Shown here one piece after another: positions 1-10,903 of a DNA stretch of 64,000 bases. Source of the stretch: Zantedeschia hybrid cultivar (taxonomy: Eukaryota; Streptophyta; Magnoliopsida; Alismatales; Araceae); contig JARZZO010000011.1 in the NCBI GenBank assembly GCA_030544215.1, forward strand, positions 9,224,001-9,288,000, in the 5' to 3' direction. The notes under the pieces are model-generated. The model made no database searches, was not told where the DNA came from, and saw only the letters and a program-made list of their open reading frames with translations. Within the stretch, counting starts at the first letter, position 1, and every line of letters begins with the position of its first letter. Position numbers and translations under genes: made by a program.

Positions 1-134
1 TTCAGAACTTCCTCAGAGGTGATGGCGGTATGCAGCAGCAGCGTCGGCAGGCTACCCCTCAAACTCCCCTCGCCCCCTTCCTGCTTTTAACCTCTCAAAG
101 ATCTGAATATGTGAGAGAGGAGTGAGAGACACCT

Positions 135-350
135 TTTAAAAAGGGTCTTTTATGTGGTACCAGCCAGTACTGCCCGGTTTCAAGCATACCAGACTGGTAC
201 CGGACCAAAACAGTAGAAACCAGCCCGGTACGAATCGGTACCAGCTGGTAGTGAAGTTTCTATTTTTAATTTTTTGGTCCGGTCTCGAAGTATTCCCCGG
301 GATTGATATTGATACATGTATCGGGCATCGGCCGATATTGCCAACCATGC
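135..350. repeat. GGTACC-rich dispersed repeat fragment
   Basis: The stretch is dense in GGTACC/CCGGTAC words and has short self-complementary parts, for example a segment near 200 (accggaccaaaa) that is the inverse of one near 279 (ttttggtccggt). Open frames on both strands here are short and resemble nothing known. I read it as a fragment of an interspersed repeat; no ends or target duplications could be set. Confidence 0.35.
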
Positions 351-420
351 GGGGGAGGGGACCACATTTAATATATGAACTAAAATTTAACCATTGAATT
401 AAAAATAGACGGCAATAGGG

Positions 421-712
421 GGCAGGTGAGTAGCATAGTGGTAAGGCTCCAGCCTTTGGTGGGATAAATTCCTGCAGGCCGTTGGTTTGAGCCTTGTGTT
501 TCCCTGGAGTGATTTATCCCGCACTTCTCCCCCTCTCCACGTGTTAGGCAATTTATTCGGTATGACTTAAGTGTTTGATTGAGAGCTGCCCTGACCCCCA
601 GTTGGCCTAAATCCGGTGTGACTCGAGTGTTTGGAGAGGAGTTGCCCTGAACCCTAGTCGGGGTTTTTCGCTGCTACTATCCTGTCTCAAAAAACAACAA
701 CAAAAAAAAAGT
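421..712 (+). mobile_element. tRNA-derived SINE, copy 1
   Basis: The left part looks like a degenerate tRNA gene. It has an A-box-like word (tagcatagtggtaaggc, 431-447) and, about 37 bases further on, a B-box-like word (ggtttgagcc, 484-493). These are the internal RNA polymerase III promoter elements of tRNA-derived SINEs. The body is tRNA-unrelated and contains an imperfect internal duplication (about 559-600 and 613-655, each with 'gtgtttg...gttgccctga'-like text). The copy ends in an A-rich tail interrupted by C (about 688-712). A second copy of the same family lies at 25199-25452 in the same orientation. No clear target duplication was found. Confidence 0.75.
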
Positions 713-878
713 AAAAGATGACAATACCATGAATTGCCTTTTTTTAAAGTAGATCTGAATTAATGCCCTTAACAAAATGATTACTAAGGGAAGCTCTGTT
801 ATTTAATGGGTTAACATCAGCATCGTAAGCGTCAACCTGTCATTTTGGGGGTCAGGCAGATCCTTTCCAAGATCTAAA

Positions 879-2071
879 TGATGGGAATCCAAGACAAGTG
901 CACCACTGCGTTACACATGATGGAGTGCGTCTATCGTAGTTGGAGAGTCGTTCTGGCTTCACTGTAAGGTTGTCAACGGATCCGGATAATATCCGACTCC
1001 GATTCGTATCCGCATCTGATTAGAACCTCCGGCGGACATATCTGAATATCCATTTAATTATCCGATTAATATTCAAAGCGGAAACGAAAAATAGATATCC
1101 GCTCTAATTATTATCCGATCAATTATGTATTTTGATAAGTTCTTAATTTTAATGATGTTTATATGTTTAAGTAAACGGTAATTTGATATTGAAGTATGCT
1201 TAAGACGTGTTGAGCAATAATAATGAAGTTTATTGTGATTTTTTATTTTTGGTGATTTTACTTATTTAGATAAATTATTTAAGTCATTTGTTATTATTTA
1301 AAGCATATTTAATAAATCATTTAAGTTGTTTAAAATTTATCTAGATATTTATAACTTGAATATTTATTAATTTAAATTTATGGTATTCATGAATTATACA
1401 AAAAATAAAATTTACAAGTCATTAAGTTATAAGACAAAGTTGAAATAATCAAGTATTCGAATTATTATCAAAATTTGGATATTATCCGACAGAGTCGAAT
1501 TCGGATAGAAAAATTTATTATCTATCAGATAGTATCTGGAGTTGGATATTCGGATAATGCTAAATGGAGCGGAGTCGGCTAGTGTGATATCCGCTTTATA
1601 TTTGCTCCGTTGACATCCCTAGTTCATTGTGCCTAAAAAAGTCAACATAGCTCGTTTGATGCAGAGCTTATTGTTAAACAAGTCTGTAGATATTTTGTTT
1701 AGTCAATTTGAGGCTCATTTAGTTTTTTTTCTATTTTTCAGAAAAAAATTTGTGTGATTTTGGTACTATTTTTTCGTGTTAAGGGTATTTTAGTCCAGAG
1801 TAAAGTTTAAGGAGTTATTAGTGTTTGTTTTCTCTTTAAATAGTCATGTAACACTCTTTTTTAATTAATGGATGACGTGCAAATTTTAGTTATTTTCTGG
1901 TGTTCTTTCTCTCCGATAGAGAAGATGATCCTATGATATGGTCGGGTCTGCCCTGTGACAGGGCCGAGTGTGACATCCAAACGGCATGTGTGACGTCGGG
2001 CCCTCCCTACTGTCGGTGCGAGGTTAGTAGTCTCTCTAAAACCTCCCTTCTTCTTCCTCTGTCTCCCATCA
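879..2071 (+). repeat. 5' LTR, interrupted by a hAT-like element
   Basis: This aligns with the 3' LTR through shared words such as 'gcattacac/gcgttacac', 'gattaggggtattttggt/gttaagggtattttagt', 'tctctttaaat.g.tcatgtaa' and the terminal 'cttcttc..tctattgtcccacatca' type end. Subtracting the 657-bp insertion and one 8-bp duplication leaves about 528 bp, close to the 538 bp of the 3' LTR. The end abuts the primer binding site. Confidence 0.7.
966..1622. mobile_element. hAT-like terminal-inverted-repeat element
   Basis: The left end (966, aaggttgtcaacgga) and the inverse of the right end (1622, tagggatgtcaacgga) form imperfect terminal inverted repeats of about 15-16 bp. Sub-terminal GGATAT/ATCCG-type words are repeated near both ends, and the core is AT-rich without coding capacity. 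The flanks are ttcactgt (958-965) and ttcattgt (1623-1630), an 8-bp target duplication with one mismatch, as expected for the hAT superfamily. It sits inside the 5' LTR of the element at 879-3614, so it inserted later than that LTR. Confidence 0.7.
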
Positions 2072-2076
2072 AATTA

Positions 2077-2088
2077 TGGTATCAGAGC
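2077..2088 (+). other. Primer binding site (initiator tRNA-Met type)
   Basis: TGGTATCAGAGC starts 5 bases after the end of the 5' LTR. This is the complement of the 3' end of plant initiator tRNA-Met, used by many plant LTR retrotransposons to prime reverse transcription. Confidence 0.8.
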
Positions 2089-2138
2089 GTCATGTTTACT
2101 AGTCTAGGGAGTCTGTTAGAGTCTTACTTGGAGTCCAG

Positions 2139-2905
2139 TTGTTTGCATGCCCACACGTAGTGGTACCAATTAGCATCCATTTGCAGCCATGTCAGGGCCC
2201 CCGTAGATTTCCCCGTAGGTTCTCATACTGGTCCAGGAGTCCAGACAAGTCCTATTTTTCCAACATGATACATGAGCTCACAAATAAGGTAGATCGAATG
2301 AACCAACGCTTTGACCAATGCTTTGATCAAGTTGAGGGTTCACTTAAGACTATTCAGGATAGGATAACCCAGTCTGATCTTTCCATCCAGGTGTAGTTAA
2401 CCGATTCACTGCCTTAAAGAGAGTCCTTCAGGTTCCTATAAAGCCTATAAGAGCCCAAAATCTAGAGCCCGTGAGAGTTGTTGAGCAACAACCACTCTCA
2501 CCTCCCTTGTCCATTCGTGCTGCTTGATATGATGATAAGAGGGGTCGCCAACTTGATTACGAGAGTGATCTGTTTGAGGCGGATGATGATGGATTTTAGA
2601 GAGTTCCGTCCACACGGAGAGGTCCTCGCCTTGATTATAGGCATGCCCGAGATCATGAGTATATGCATAGGCCCTATCGTGATTATGAGGATGTAGACTA
2701 TCAGGCCATCAAAAATGTAAAGGTGGATGCACTTACCTTTGACGGATCCCTGGATCCTTAGATCTATTTGGATTGGGAGGCTAGCATGGACTATAACTTT
2801 GATTGGTACGAGATGTCTAATGGTCGATGGATCCAATTTGTCAAGCTGAACCTACTGGGCCAAGCCAAGACCTTCTGGTCTAATGTGGAAGCCCTCCTCT
2901 AATGT
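2139..2905 (+). pseudogene. gag remnant of the LTR element
   Basis: Fragments of a Ty3/gypsy gag protein are readable in more than one frame. An early piece (2139-2396) contains HELTNKVDRMNQRFDQ, a typical N-terminal coiled region. A later piece (about 2717-2900) reads VDALTFDGSLDP, then a stop, then IYLDWEASMDY...VKLNLLGQAKTFWSNVEAL, matching the conserved 'P.F.G..DP..YL.WE..M...F' and 'W..' block of plant gypsy gag. Stops and frame shifts make it non-functional. Just after, 'gaacctactgggccaagcc' recurs at about 2904, a short local duplication. Confidence 0.65.
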
Positions 2906-3076
2906 GAACCTACTGGGCCAAGCCAAGACCCCATCTCTCCTCAACTTCCCTTGGTCTTCAATCCAAGGGTGAGCACACTCCTTCCCAGCTTCAAAGCTAC
3001 AGTGTGTGTTGAACCAATCGCCAGATACCTCTTGAGTACCTTCCCAAGTAGGCAAAGGGACCCTTCGAAGGCTTGC

Positions 3077-3614
3077 TGATGGGATCCAGGACCAGCGCAC
3101 TAATGCATTACACGTGATGGAGCGTGTTTACCGCTGTCGGAAGATTGAGCAATGTCTTTGTGGCTTGGAGATGGTTCAGAGCTTGCTTAATGCATAGTTT
3201 ATTTTTAGTCGAGTCCATAGATAGTTTGTTTGGCCCATTTGAAGCCATTTAGCATGTTTCTATTTTTTCTGAATTAGGTGTGATTTTTCATTTTTACGAA
3301 TTTTCTGTGTGATTTTCACACTAACTTTCAGATTAGGGGTATTTTGGTTCAGAGTCAACTTTAGGAAGTCATTAGGGTTCAATTTCTCTTTAAATGCTCA
3401 TGTAAGACAGTTTTTAAATTTTAATGAATTATTGAGCACAGTTTTTGCATATTTTCCCGTTTCTCTGAGATGGACACCCAAAAGCCCTGAGATTGAGTAG
3501 GGTGCGATACCCTAACCAGTAGTGCGATGCTGGAGGCCGATATCCGCTGCCGGTGCGATGCTAGAGGCCTCTACCTTCACTTTGTTCCCTCTTCTTCTCT
3601 ATTGTCCCACATCA
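3077..3614 (+). repeat. 3' LTR of the deleted LTR element
   Basis: Partner of the 5' LTR at 879-2071. It starts TGATGGGATCC and ends ...tgtcccacatca. It has no insertion and shows the uninterrupted sequence at the place where the hAT-like element entered the 5' copy. Confidence 0.7.
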
Positions 3615-4600
3615 CTTGCAACCATACTGGTGTTAAGGGATCAGTCCTTCACTTGCTTCTAGTTCATGATCCATTGGAGGAGGGGATCTTACTGGTCATG
3701 TCTGCTCTCTCTCTCTCTCTCTCGGGGGGGGGGGGGGGAGAGCAGAGGTGCTGGTTGTTAAAATTTAGACTGGTTGAAAGTACCCTGGAGGGATCAAGTC
3801 ATGCTAGTGTCATCTGGATCTAGATGAGATAAAGGGGATCAGAATCAGGGATGTTCAGTGAGAATTAAGCGGGAAACAGTGGAGAAAGCTCCTGTAGTCT
3901 TTTGGTGAAAAAAGATGCCAAAGCTCTTGGGAATAACAAAAGGGAGAAAATGTTGAATTGGGCATCCTCCAGTCTCCAATTTATTGGGATAGTATGGATG
4001 ATGGATACGTGTAGCGGAGTTGACACTAGCAATGCTAGATTTTATGACTTTATTGGAAGAGACTGCTGACATTTGGCTGTCTAATTGTTTGTGTATAGTC
4101 TCTCTGGTGGAAGTTAGTGGTAATCTCCTTGAGAATTTACAGCTGATATGGCTTCCAGGGATAGCCTCTTCTCGTGCCAATTGCTGTTAGACACCGTGGG
4201 TTTTGGAAGCAATATGTGGCCTTACTAGATTTTTAGATGATTGGTTGGAATAAACAAGGGGGCTTTTGAGTAGATGAGATGCAGGAGAGCTATTTTGAGG
4301 ATGACAAGAACACCTAGGTCTCTGAAGAGTGAAAGTATTTAGTGGAAAATAGGACCAGATATAGGAAAGTTTTAAAATCAACTACCCAATAAAGTGCATT
4401 TTTGAACCAGATTTACATCTGTAAGAGGAGCTTCTATCTAAGGGATTATCTAGGAAGGGAGAGGGGAGAAAGACATCTAAATGATAAGGAGGACTTCATC
4501 TGAGATTATTTTCTAATCTTAGTCGTGGCGGTTGGATCTTGATTTTAATATGTATCCGTCTGACTGGTGGTCTATTTGATATGCATTAGTCACTCAGCGC
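3615..4600. other. Intergenic; (CT)n-(G)n tract and no recognisable gene
   Basis: Contains a CT microsatellite followed by about 16 G residues (about 3703-3740). Minus-strand open frames of 111 and 64 codons (3845-4381) have no similarity I recognise and are AT-context noise or an old relic. Confidence 0.5.
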
Positions 4601-4874
4601 CACTTTGATTGGAGAATAGGAGAAGAATAAGGGAGAATAAGAAGAGAATAAGCTTAATTTAGCTTTGACAAGCGGAATGGCTTATACCGGTGCAGAATAA
4701 CCTATTCAGAGAATAAGGAGAATAAGTCATCCCACTCCAGACCCAATAATTACTTATTCTTCTTATTCCGTCAGTGGGCCCCACGAAACTATCAAACCCC
4801 GAAACACCCCTTATTCTAGTATACACTATTCTGTCTGTGGGCCCCACGTAATAACTTATTCCCCAAACAAAGTG
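4601..4874. mobile_element. MITE, 274 bp, CACTTTG ends
   Basis: The left end CACTTTGATTGGAGAATA (4601-4618) and the inverse of the right end CACTTTGTTTGGGGAATA match at 16 of 18 positions. GAATAAG and its complement CTTATTC recur throughout, giving further self-complementarity. There is no coding capacity. No convincing target duplication was seen, so the superfamily is open. Confidence 0.6.
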
Positions 4875-5349
4875 AGGCTCAAGCTATTTCGGTATTTTGT
4901 CCCCAACAAAGGCCAATTCACAAATCCATTTGTCTCCTTTTTCTGAAAGTGGTTGGTACCACAGATTCACAGAATGTGTTAAATAAAAAGAGGATTTACA
5001 TGTATAGGGAAAGAAAGCTCAAATCCATTCGTCTCCTTATCTTTCCAGTGCTTGGTTTCAGTGTGCCCAACCCCCTACAGCTTGCTTGGCCATGTACATT
5101 ACAGTTGGCCACTTTTGGTAACCCCCCCTCCCCCTCCCCTATCTCCCCACACCCCGAAAAAAAAAAAAAAACGAACGGTAAAACCTGACTATTGGAGGGT
5201 GGCTACTTGAGAATATCTTGCTTTTACAAATGATTCTCTCATTTCTTCTGATTGTGTCTCCAAGAATTGGTTTGGCTTAGAAGTGAGGTCTGTTTAGCCA
5301 TATTTATTTATTCTTCACCACCCTCCATTTTTCATTGGAAATTTTCTGA

Positions 5350-5695
5350 AAGAAAGTTTCAATACCAGCTTTCATTTCTATTTTCAAGCAACAAGAACCA
5401 GGTCTAATTTTGTTCTGTGACAAATACACATCAATTCCAAAAAGGCTTTGTTTCTGAGGGCTAAAGAAAGTTTCAATATCATCTTTCACTTTTATTTTCA
5501 AGCAACAAGAACCATGTCTAATTTTGTTATACAACAAATGCACATCAATCCAAAGAAGCCTTTCTTTCTGAGGGTTAAAGAAAGGTTTAATACTAGCTTT
5601 TATTCTATTTTCAAGCAACAAGAACCATGTCTAGTTTTGTTCATACCCATCAATCTCAAAAAGCCTGTCTTTCCGAGGGCTTCAAAGCCACAAGA
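5350..5695. repeat. Tandem repeat, 3 units of about 114 bp
   Basis: The word ttttcaagcaacaagaacca recurs at 5381, 5495 and 5608 (spacing 114 and 113), with flanking text such as 'gaaagtttcaata', 'gtctaattttgtt' and 'tttctgagggctaaag' in each unit. Units differ by about 10-15%. The open frames on both strands here are by-products of the repeat. Confidence 0.75.
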
Positions 5696-6079
5696 GTTTA
5701 ACTTTGGTAGGCCTAGCTGCAGTATTTGATGGGACTTGGGATAAGAATAGGCTAATATACACTGTAAATCCCATGCAAGTTGGTTGCTGCTGGCTTTGCA
5801 CTTTATAACAGTTAGAGTGATGCTCCATTTGTCTAAAACTCCATTTTTTGTTGCAATGATGATCATCATTCGGAGAGTGAAAAATGGTAACTTATGAGGG
5901 ACCAGATAGTTGGTGAAGATAAATTTTGATAGATTCAGTGAAACTGACTGCACATTGTTGAGCCTGTTAAGTAGGAGGGTCGGACTAGGGTCAAATCTGC
6001 ACGAAGAAAGTGAAGAAAAGGATTAGATGGAAGCATTTCACAAGCATTGTGAGGTTCTGCCACACAATGTTTTACAGAT

Positions 6080-6705
6080 ACTAGGTGGAGTGAGTCGGCG
6101 GACCCCTTACTGCCTAGGCGGCAAGGTTGGCGCCTCAATTCTGAGGCAGTTATTGTTTCATACATTTTTTCTTAAATTTTTTTATATATGACCTCTGCTA
6201 ATCGATAATTCTATTAACTATAGATATCTTATATTTACTTATATAAGCATCATGAAAAATCTGATTGAATTATAAATCTTAATTTGCTGTAAGTTAGTAA
6301 CTCTGCTTTGAAGAATAATATAATATCAAACACAGGAGCTACTGCTCCACTGTCTGCAAACATGAGAGGAGCATCATCTAGAGCCATACGATTGTCGACT
6401 GCTGTCGGTTCCAGTTTTGATGGAGGGGGGAAATCTCCATGTATTGACAAAGAGTTGTGTCCTAAGTGGAGACAAAATGAGCCTTCCATCATGGCTCTCG
6501 TGGGCATGCCACATGAAAAAGATGTATTTATACCAAGGGCAATTTACAAGGCCATGTATGAGTTAAAGGTCTTTTGACAAGAGGAGAAGACATCTAACTA
6601 AAATCCTGCGAAAGAAGAAGAGTCGGTTTCTGCCTTGGGGGGAATAGGCTATGAGTTGACAGTTGACTAGGCGGCCTGCCTAGTCCACCCTGGTGACCGA
6701 CTTTT
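6080..6705. mobile_element. Possible non-autonomous DNA transposon with AGTCGG ends
   Basis: A GC-rich segment near 6090-6130 (agtcggcgg...tgcctaggcggc) has an imperfect inverted counterpart near 6665-6705 (inverse reads agtcggtcacc...ggccgcctag). This gives inverted ends of about 35-40 bp around an AT-rich core with one 89-codon frame (6308-6577) that I do not recognise. The flank reads 'tttttaaatcactg', a common context for such elements. It lies just upstream of the second-last exon of the MAG2-LIKE gene, probably in an intron. Confidence 0.35.
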
Positions 6706-6997
6706 AAATCACTGCTGCCAAAGCAAAAGATCATAGACAGATTGGTTCAGAATTAGTTTTTGTTGTCCGTGTTCTGTTGTCTTGATTTTGTTTTGAACCA
6801 GATACACTATGGTTAGAGTAATGTTGCCTAGGAAATTAAGCAAGCTTCGATTATCATATTACTTATTTAAAGAGTTGGACTCAATGATTTCTCCTTTATT
6901 TGAGTATAGATGCATTTTTCCTTCACTGAAGGACACCACTGGTAGACAGCACTTATAAAATAGCAGCTATATTGATCATCATGATGATCTATTACAG

Positions 6998-9096
6998 AGA
7001 CAGCATTGAAGCTTGACTGTCTGATTGGCGACGTTGAAGATGCAGTCACTTCTTCTATGACTAGGCAAATTAGACTGTCTCCATCTGCGGCAAATTCAGA
7101 GGTGAGTTCCACATTAGAATAAAAGTGAAAGAAAGGCAGTTCGAGATGTTTTTATCCTTGCTACACATACTACACGAGTTTATATATGAACTCTGAAGCA
7201 TTGTTTATCTGATTATTTCAGGAAATGCGGCTGATGGCAATTAGCGCTCTACAAAATACTGAGGATATTGTAGCATCTATTACAAGATCACGACCTCAGT
7301 GGACCCGACTCATCTCAGCTGTGGATGACAGAGTTGACCGATCATTAGCCATTCTAAGACCCCAAGCAATTGCAGATCATCGGTCTCTGCTTGCCTCCCT
7401 TGGCTGGCCACCACCACTTTCAAGTTCCAACACTTCAAATCAAAGCACAGGGAAGGTTGTGATGAGTGAGAATCCTCTTTTAACAATGAAGGGGGAGCTT
7501 AAGAGCAAGTATTTTGAAAGTTTCCTTGCCCTATGCAATCTGCAAGAGTTTCAGAGACACAGAAAATCCCGACAACTTGAGGGTCACAACCTAGAGGTTG
7601 CTCTTCACCAACCACTATGGGCTATCGAGGAACTGGTAAATCCTATTTTTTTGGCTTCACAACGCCATTTTTCAAAGTGGGTTGAGAAACCAGATTTCAT
7701 ATTTGCCCTTGTTTATAAAATCATTAGGGATTTTGTTGATTCCATGGATGAGATATTGCAACCATTGGTCGACAAAGCCATGCTTGTGGGCTATAGTTGC
7801 AGAGAAGAGTGGATTTCAGCAATGGTTACATCGCTGTCCACACACTTGGCGAAAGAGGTCCTTCCTAAATATATCGTGCATTTAGAGGAAGAAAGCTCCA
7901 CTGGTCTCTCATCTCAAGCTAGAATTTCTTGGCTTCACCTTGTTGACCAAATGATAATGTTTGATAAGCGAATCCAATCTCTGATCACAAATTCAGGTTT
8001 GCCAATATCTGTAAGAGAAGATGAAAACTTGCAGAGACTTTCGTCATTGACTGTCTTCTGTGATCGTCCTGACTGGCTGGAGATATGGGCCGAGTTGGAG
8101 CGTATTGAGACACTTGATAAATTGAAACCAGAGCTGGAGAATGAGAAAAGTTGGAGAACAAAGATTCAGGGAATATCACTTCTGCCTGGACAAGAAAACT
8201 ATAAATCTCCAGCCATATCTGGATCTGTTCTTCATCGTCTATCATCTCTGATTGACAGGTGTCGGCCATTGCCAAGCATTCCCCTGAGAGCTAGATTCAT
8301 TAGATTAGCATGTGCACCCATTTTGAGGGAGTACCTTGACATCTTGTTACGTAGGTGCCAAGAGGCAGAAGGCCTTACTGCATTGGTAGATGATGATGCG
8401 TTGATCAAGGTCTGCAATTCCATTAATGGAGCTCGATACTGTGAGTCTGTTTTGACAGAATGGTGCGAGGACATGTTCTTTCTTGAAATGGTGAGCAAGT
8501 CCTTTGAGGATGGTGTGGATGCAGAAAACTCTGTTCTCCAGGGGGAGATTGGGAAGCTGAAGGGGCTTCGGATGGAGTGGCTTGAGAAGATCTCGACCGT
8601 CATTTTGAGGGGATTTGATGCACAGTGCCGGGATTATCTGAAGAACAGGAAGCAGTGGCAGGAGAAAGCAGACGGATGGAATGTTTCAAAAACTTTTGTG
8701 GGGGCCTTGGATTATCTTCAGGGAAAGATTTGCAAACTAGAGGTTGAGCTGAATGAGGTAGACTTTGTTGGACTCTGGAGAAGCCTGTCTAATGGGATAG
8801 ATCAACTTTTATTCAGTGGTATTTTGGGGAGCAATGCAAAATTCTGTGATGGTGGCGTGGAGAGGCTATCTAGTGATTTAGGGGTCCTCTTTGGCGTATT
8901 CAGTTCTTGGTGTCTAAGGCCAGAAGGGTTTTTTTCAAGGATTAGTGAGGGTTTGAAGCTGTTGAAGATGGATGAAAAGGAACTGAAAGAATTCCCCGCT
9001 AAAGGGGCTGATAGTTGGCTAAGGCAGAAGGGTGTGAGGCACCTGACTATCTCGGAGTCGGAGAAGATAATTAAAAATAGGGTGTTCATAGGTTGA
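6998..9096 (+). CDS. MAG2L: RINT1/TIP20-family protein, MAG2-LIKE type (5' incomplete)
   Basis: The family tethers Golgi-derived COPI vesicles at the endoplasmic reticulum as part of the Dsl1/NRZ-type complex with ZW10 and SEC20-type partners; Arabidopsis MAG2 mutants accumulate storage-protein precursors in seeds. Two exons are readable. The first, 6998-7101, encodes ...TALKLDCLIGDVEDAVTSSM and ends at a consensus donor (gtgagt). A 120-bp intron ends in tttcag at 7221. The last exon, 7222-9096, starts EMRLMAISALQNTEDI, carries the plant-typical RPQAIADHRSLLASLGWPPPL block, and runs through the RINT1/TIP20 domain to a stop at 9094-9096. The splice is phase 0. About 657 residues are present; relatives are near 800, so roughly 140 N-terminal residues are missing. 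I found no such exon upstream in the window: it may lie further upstream beyond the left edge, or be lost. The reading frame itself is intact. The paralogue MAG2 is the alternative, but the DHR.LLASLGWPPPL block fits MAG2-LIKE better. Confidence 0.88.
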
Positions 9097-9165
9097 TGAC
9101 TCTAACCTTCTCTCTCTGTTTCATATTCTTTTGTAACCTTCAGTGATTCTTGCAGGAAGAGGAAA

Positions 9166-9171
9166 AATAAA
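9166..9171 (+). terminator. Poly(A) signal AATAAA of the MAG2-LIKE gene
   Basis: AATAAA lies 70 bases after the stop codon in an AT-rich 3' region, a normal distance for a plant 3' UTR. Confidence 0.5.
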
Positions 9172-9649
9172 CTCAGAACCATAGTAAAGAATTGGTTCAG
9201 TGAGGGTATTGTCTTTTATGCCTTCATGTTTGTTACACTTAACGATGTTTTTATCTCTGTGAAATTAAAGTTTCCTTTATGCCCTATTCACGGACTTTGC
9301 AATGTACTTTTTTCCAATTTTTCAGTAAACAAATGGCAAAACTATGTTGATTTTCCTCTTGTTCAACGACCATCTTGCAATCAATGGTTTAAGATGTACC
9401 AAGTATTCATCCAAGACAACTTATGTGAGATATGGTAGGCGAGTAAAAGGTATATTTACTTAACAGCAGCGTTGAAGTAGCAAAATCATAACCTTAGAGA
9501 ATGTTCTATAATTCAAGTTTGATTGAAAAGTAAAGTTCAGTACAAGAACGTGGCCTAATAATCTTCGCACTGAGCGTTTATACGAGCTTTAAACTTCATA
9601 TTGTTCACCTTACAATTATGCTTGACTACGGTGATGGTCATTGCACCAT

Positions 9650-9835
9650 TATCGTATTATAATAGGGTTTTTTTTTATGTTAATCCTTATAAAATTATGC
9701 ATTTCGAAATAAGTCCCTGTATCCTTCGTATTTCGATATTAGACCTTCTATACTTGAAGAAATTAGATGTTAATCCCTACCGTCTTATTTCTGTTTGGTT
9801 TGGTCCCAACTTTACAGGAGTTAAAACCTGAGTTA
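9650..9835. mobile_element. Possible 5' terminal region of the Mutator-like element
   Basis: The text has the 'ttaatccttataaaattatgcatttcgaaataagtccct..' style common at the outer ends of plant repeat elements, and precedes the transposase relic in the same orientation. No inverted partner was found after 14060, so assignment to the Mutator-like element is inference. Confidence 0.25.
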
Positions 9836-10117
9836 AGTATACCCAACAAAAGACATAGACACCCCACCTTTTGACTATGGAACCTGCAACATTCTCTCTC
9901 CTCTCCTCCATCTTCTTCCTCCCGCCCTTGCATCCATTCCCTCTTCCACCTTTTGGTTGGAGCAGGAGAACGTAAAAGCACCCATTCCCTCCTCTGGTTC
10001 TTGGTTTGAGTAGGATGAACATCAGAGCTATCTGATCCACATTACGACGATGAAGAAGACAAGGATTCGGCCAGAGTAAGAAGATAGGACTTGTGCAGCT
10101 TTTGAGGCGTCGGATCC

Positions 10118-10580
10118 TTCAACAAGAAGAAATGTCGGACCTTTTTCCCTCCTCTCTCATCATCCTCATCTACATAGTGCAAAAAAAAAAAAAAACTATT
10201 TTTCTTCCTTCTTGTTTGATCATGCATGCGCTGCTTCGCTAGATCATTAGATGGGAAGAAAGGTTGGATCTTTTATCTCTTCTCTTTGTTGTAATGAAAC
10301 CCAGTGCTTACTCTTTCCATATTCATCTCAACGGTGCAAAAAAAAAATCTTATTTTTCTTCCCCCTTGTTTGATCATGTATGCACTGCTTGGCCGGATCA
10401 TTCGACGGCAAGAAAGGTTGGGCCTTTTTTCCTCCTCTCTTTTCTGGAATGAGACCCGCTGCTTTCTCTCCTCATATTCATCCACATGGTGAAAAAAAAA
10501 AACTCATTTTTCTCCTCCATTGTATGATCATGCATGCACTGCTTGGCCAGAGGAAGGTTGAAGCAGTGAGAAAAAAAAAA
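10118..10580. repeat. Tandem repeat, about 3 units of 156 bp
   Basis: Each unit has the order: 'gaagaaaggttgg.cctttttcctcctctc', then 'atattcatc.acatggtgc', a poly-A run of 8-14, then 'cttatttttcttcc.cttgtttgatcatgcatgcactgcttggcc'. Anchors 'gtgc/gtga' before the A-run are at 10177, 10334 and 10489, giving periods of 157 and 155. It lies between the candidate 5' end and the coding relic of the Mutator-like element. Confidence 0.75.
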
Positions 10581-10903
10581 AAGAAAAGTTATGTTAATTT
10601 GATTTTTTTGCGGCCACTAACATTCATGAGAAAAAAAAAACTTGTGGGTGAAAAAAATTTATGTGGGTGTATTTGTGTGATCTCTCATATTGTCATTACT
10701 TGCGCAGAAAGTTATGCTAACTTGATTTTTCTTGCGTAGAAACTAAAAGAAATTAAAAACGTATTTATGTGTTTGTATCTTTATTTTGTACAAAGTGAAA
10801 AAATTCAATTTACGTATATTCTTCACAAATTTATTTTTTGTTTGTGGGTGTCTATATATATTTTATTATATTTACATGTCATATTGGCATAACAACAGAT
10901 TAT

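Larger units (their letters stand above)
879..3614 (+). mobile_element. Deleted Ty3/gypsy-type LTR retrotransposon
   Basis: Two diverged direct repeats of about 530-540 bp, both starting TGATGGGA and ending CATCA, lie at 879-2071 (interrupted) and 3077-3614. Directly after the first is TGGTATCAGAGC (2077-2088), the classical primer binding site matching initiator tRNA-Met. The interior is only about 1.0 kb and holds a broken gag-like frame but no protease, reverse transcriptase or integrase, so this is an internally deleted, non-autonomous copy. No matching 5-bp target duplication was seen, and the LTRs differ by many substitutions and indels, so the insertion looks old. Confidence 0.75.

Noticed and set aside
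3..122. An open frame of 40 codons from the window edge to a stop at about 122
   Set aside because: Reads QNFLRGDGGMQQQRRQATP... with no family I recognise; too short and at the edge to be called a C-terminal exon.
3845..4381. Two minus-strand frames of 111 and 64 codons
   Set aside because: No recognisable motif and no splice-supported extension; likely chance frames.
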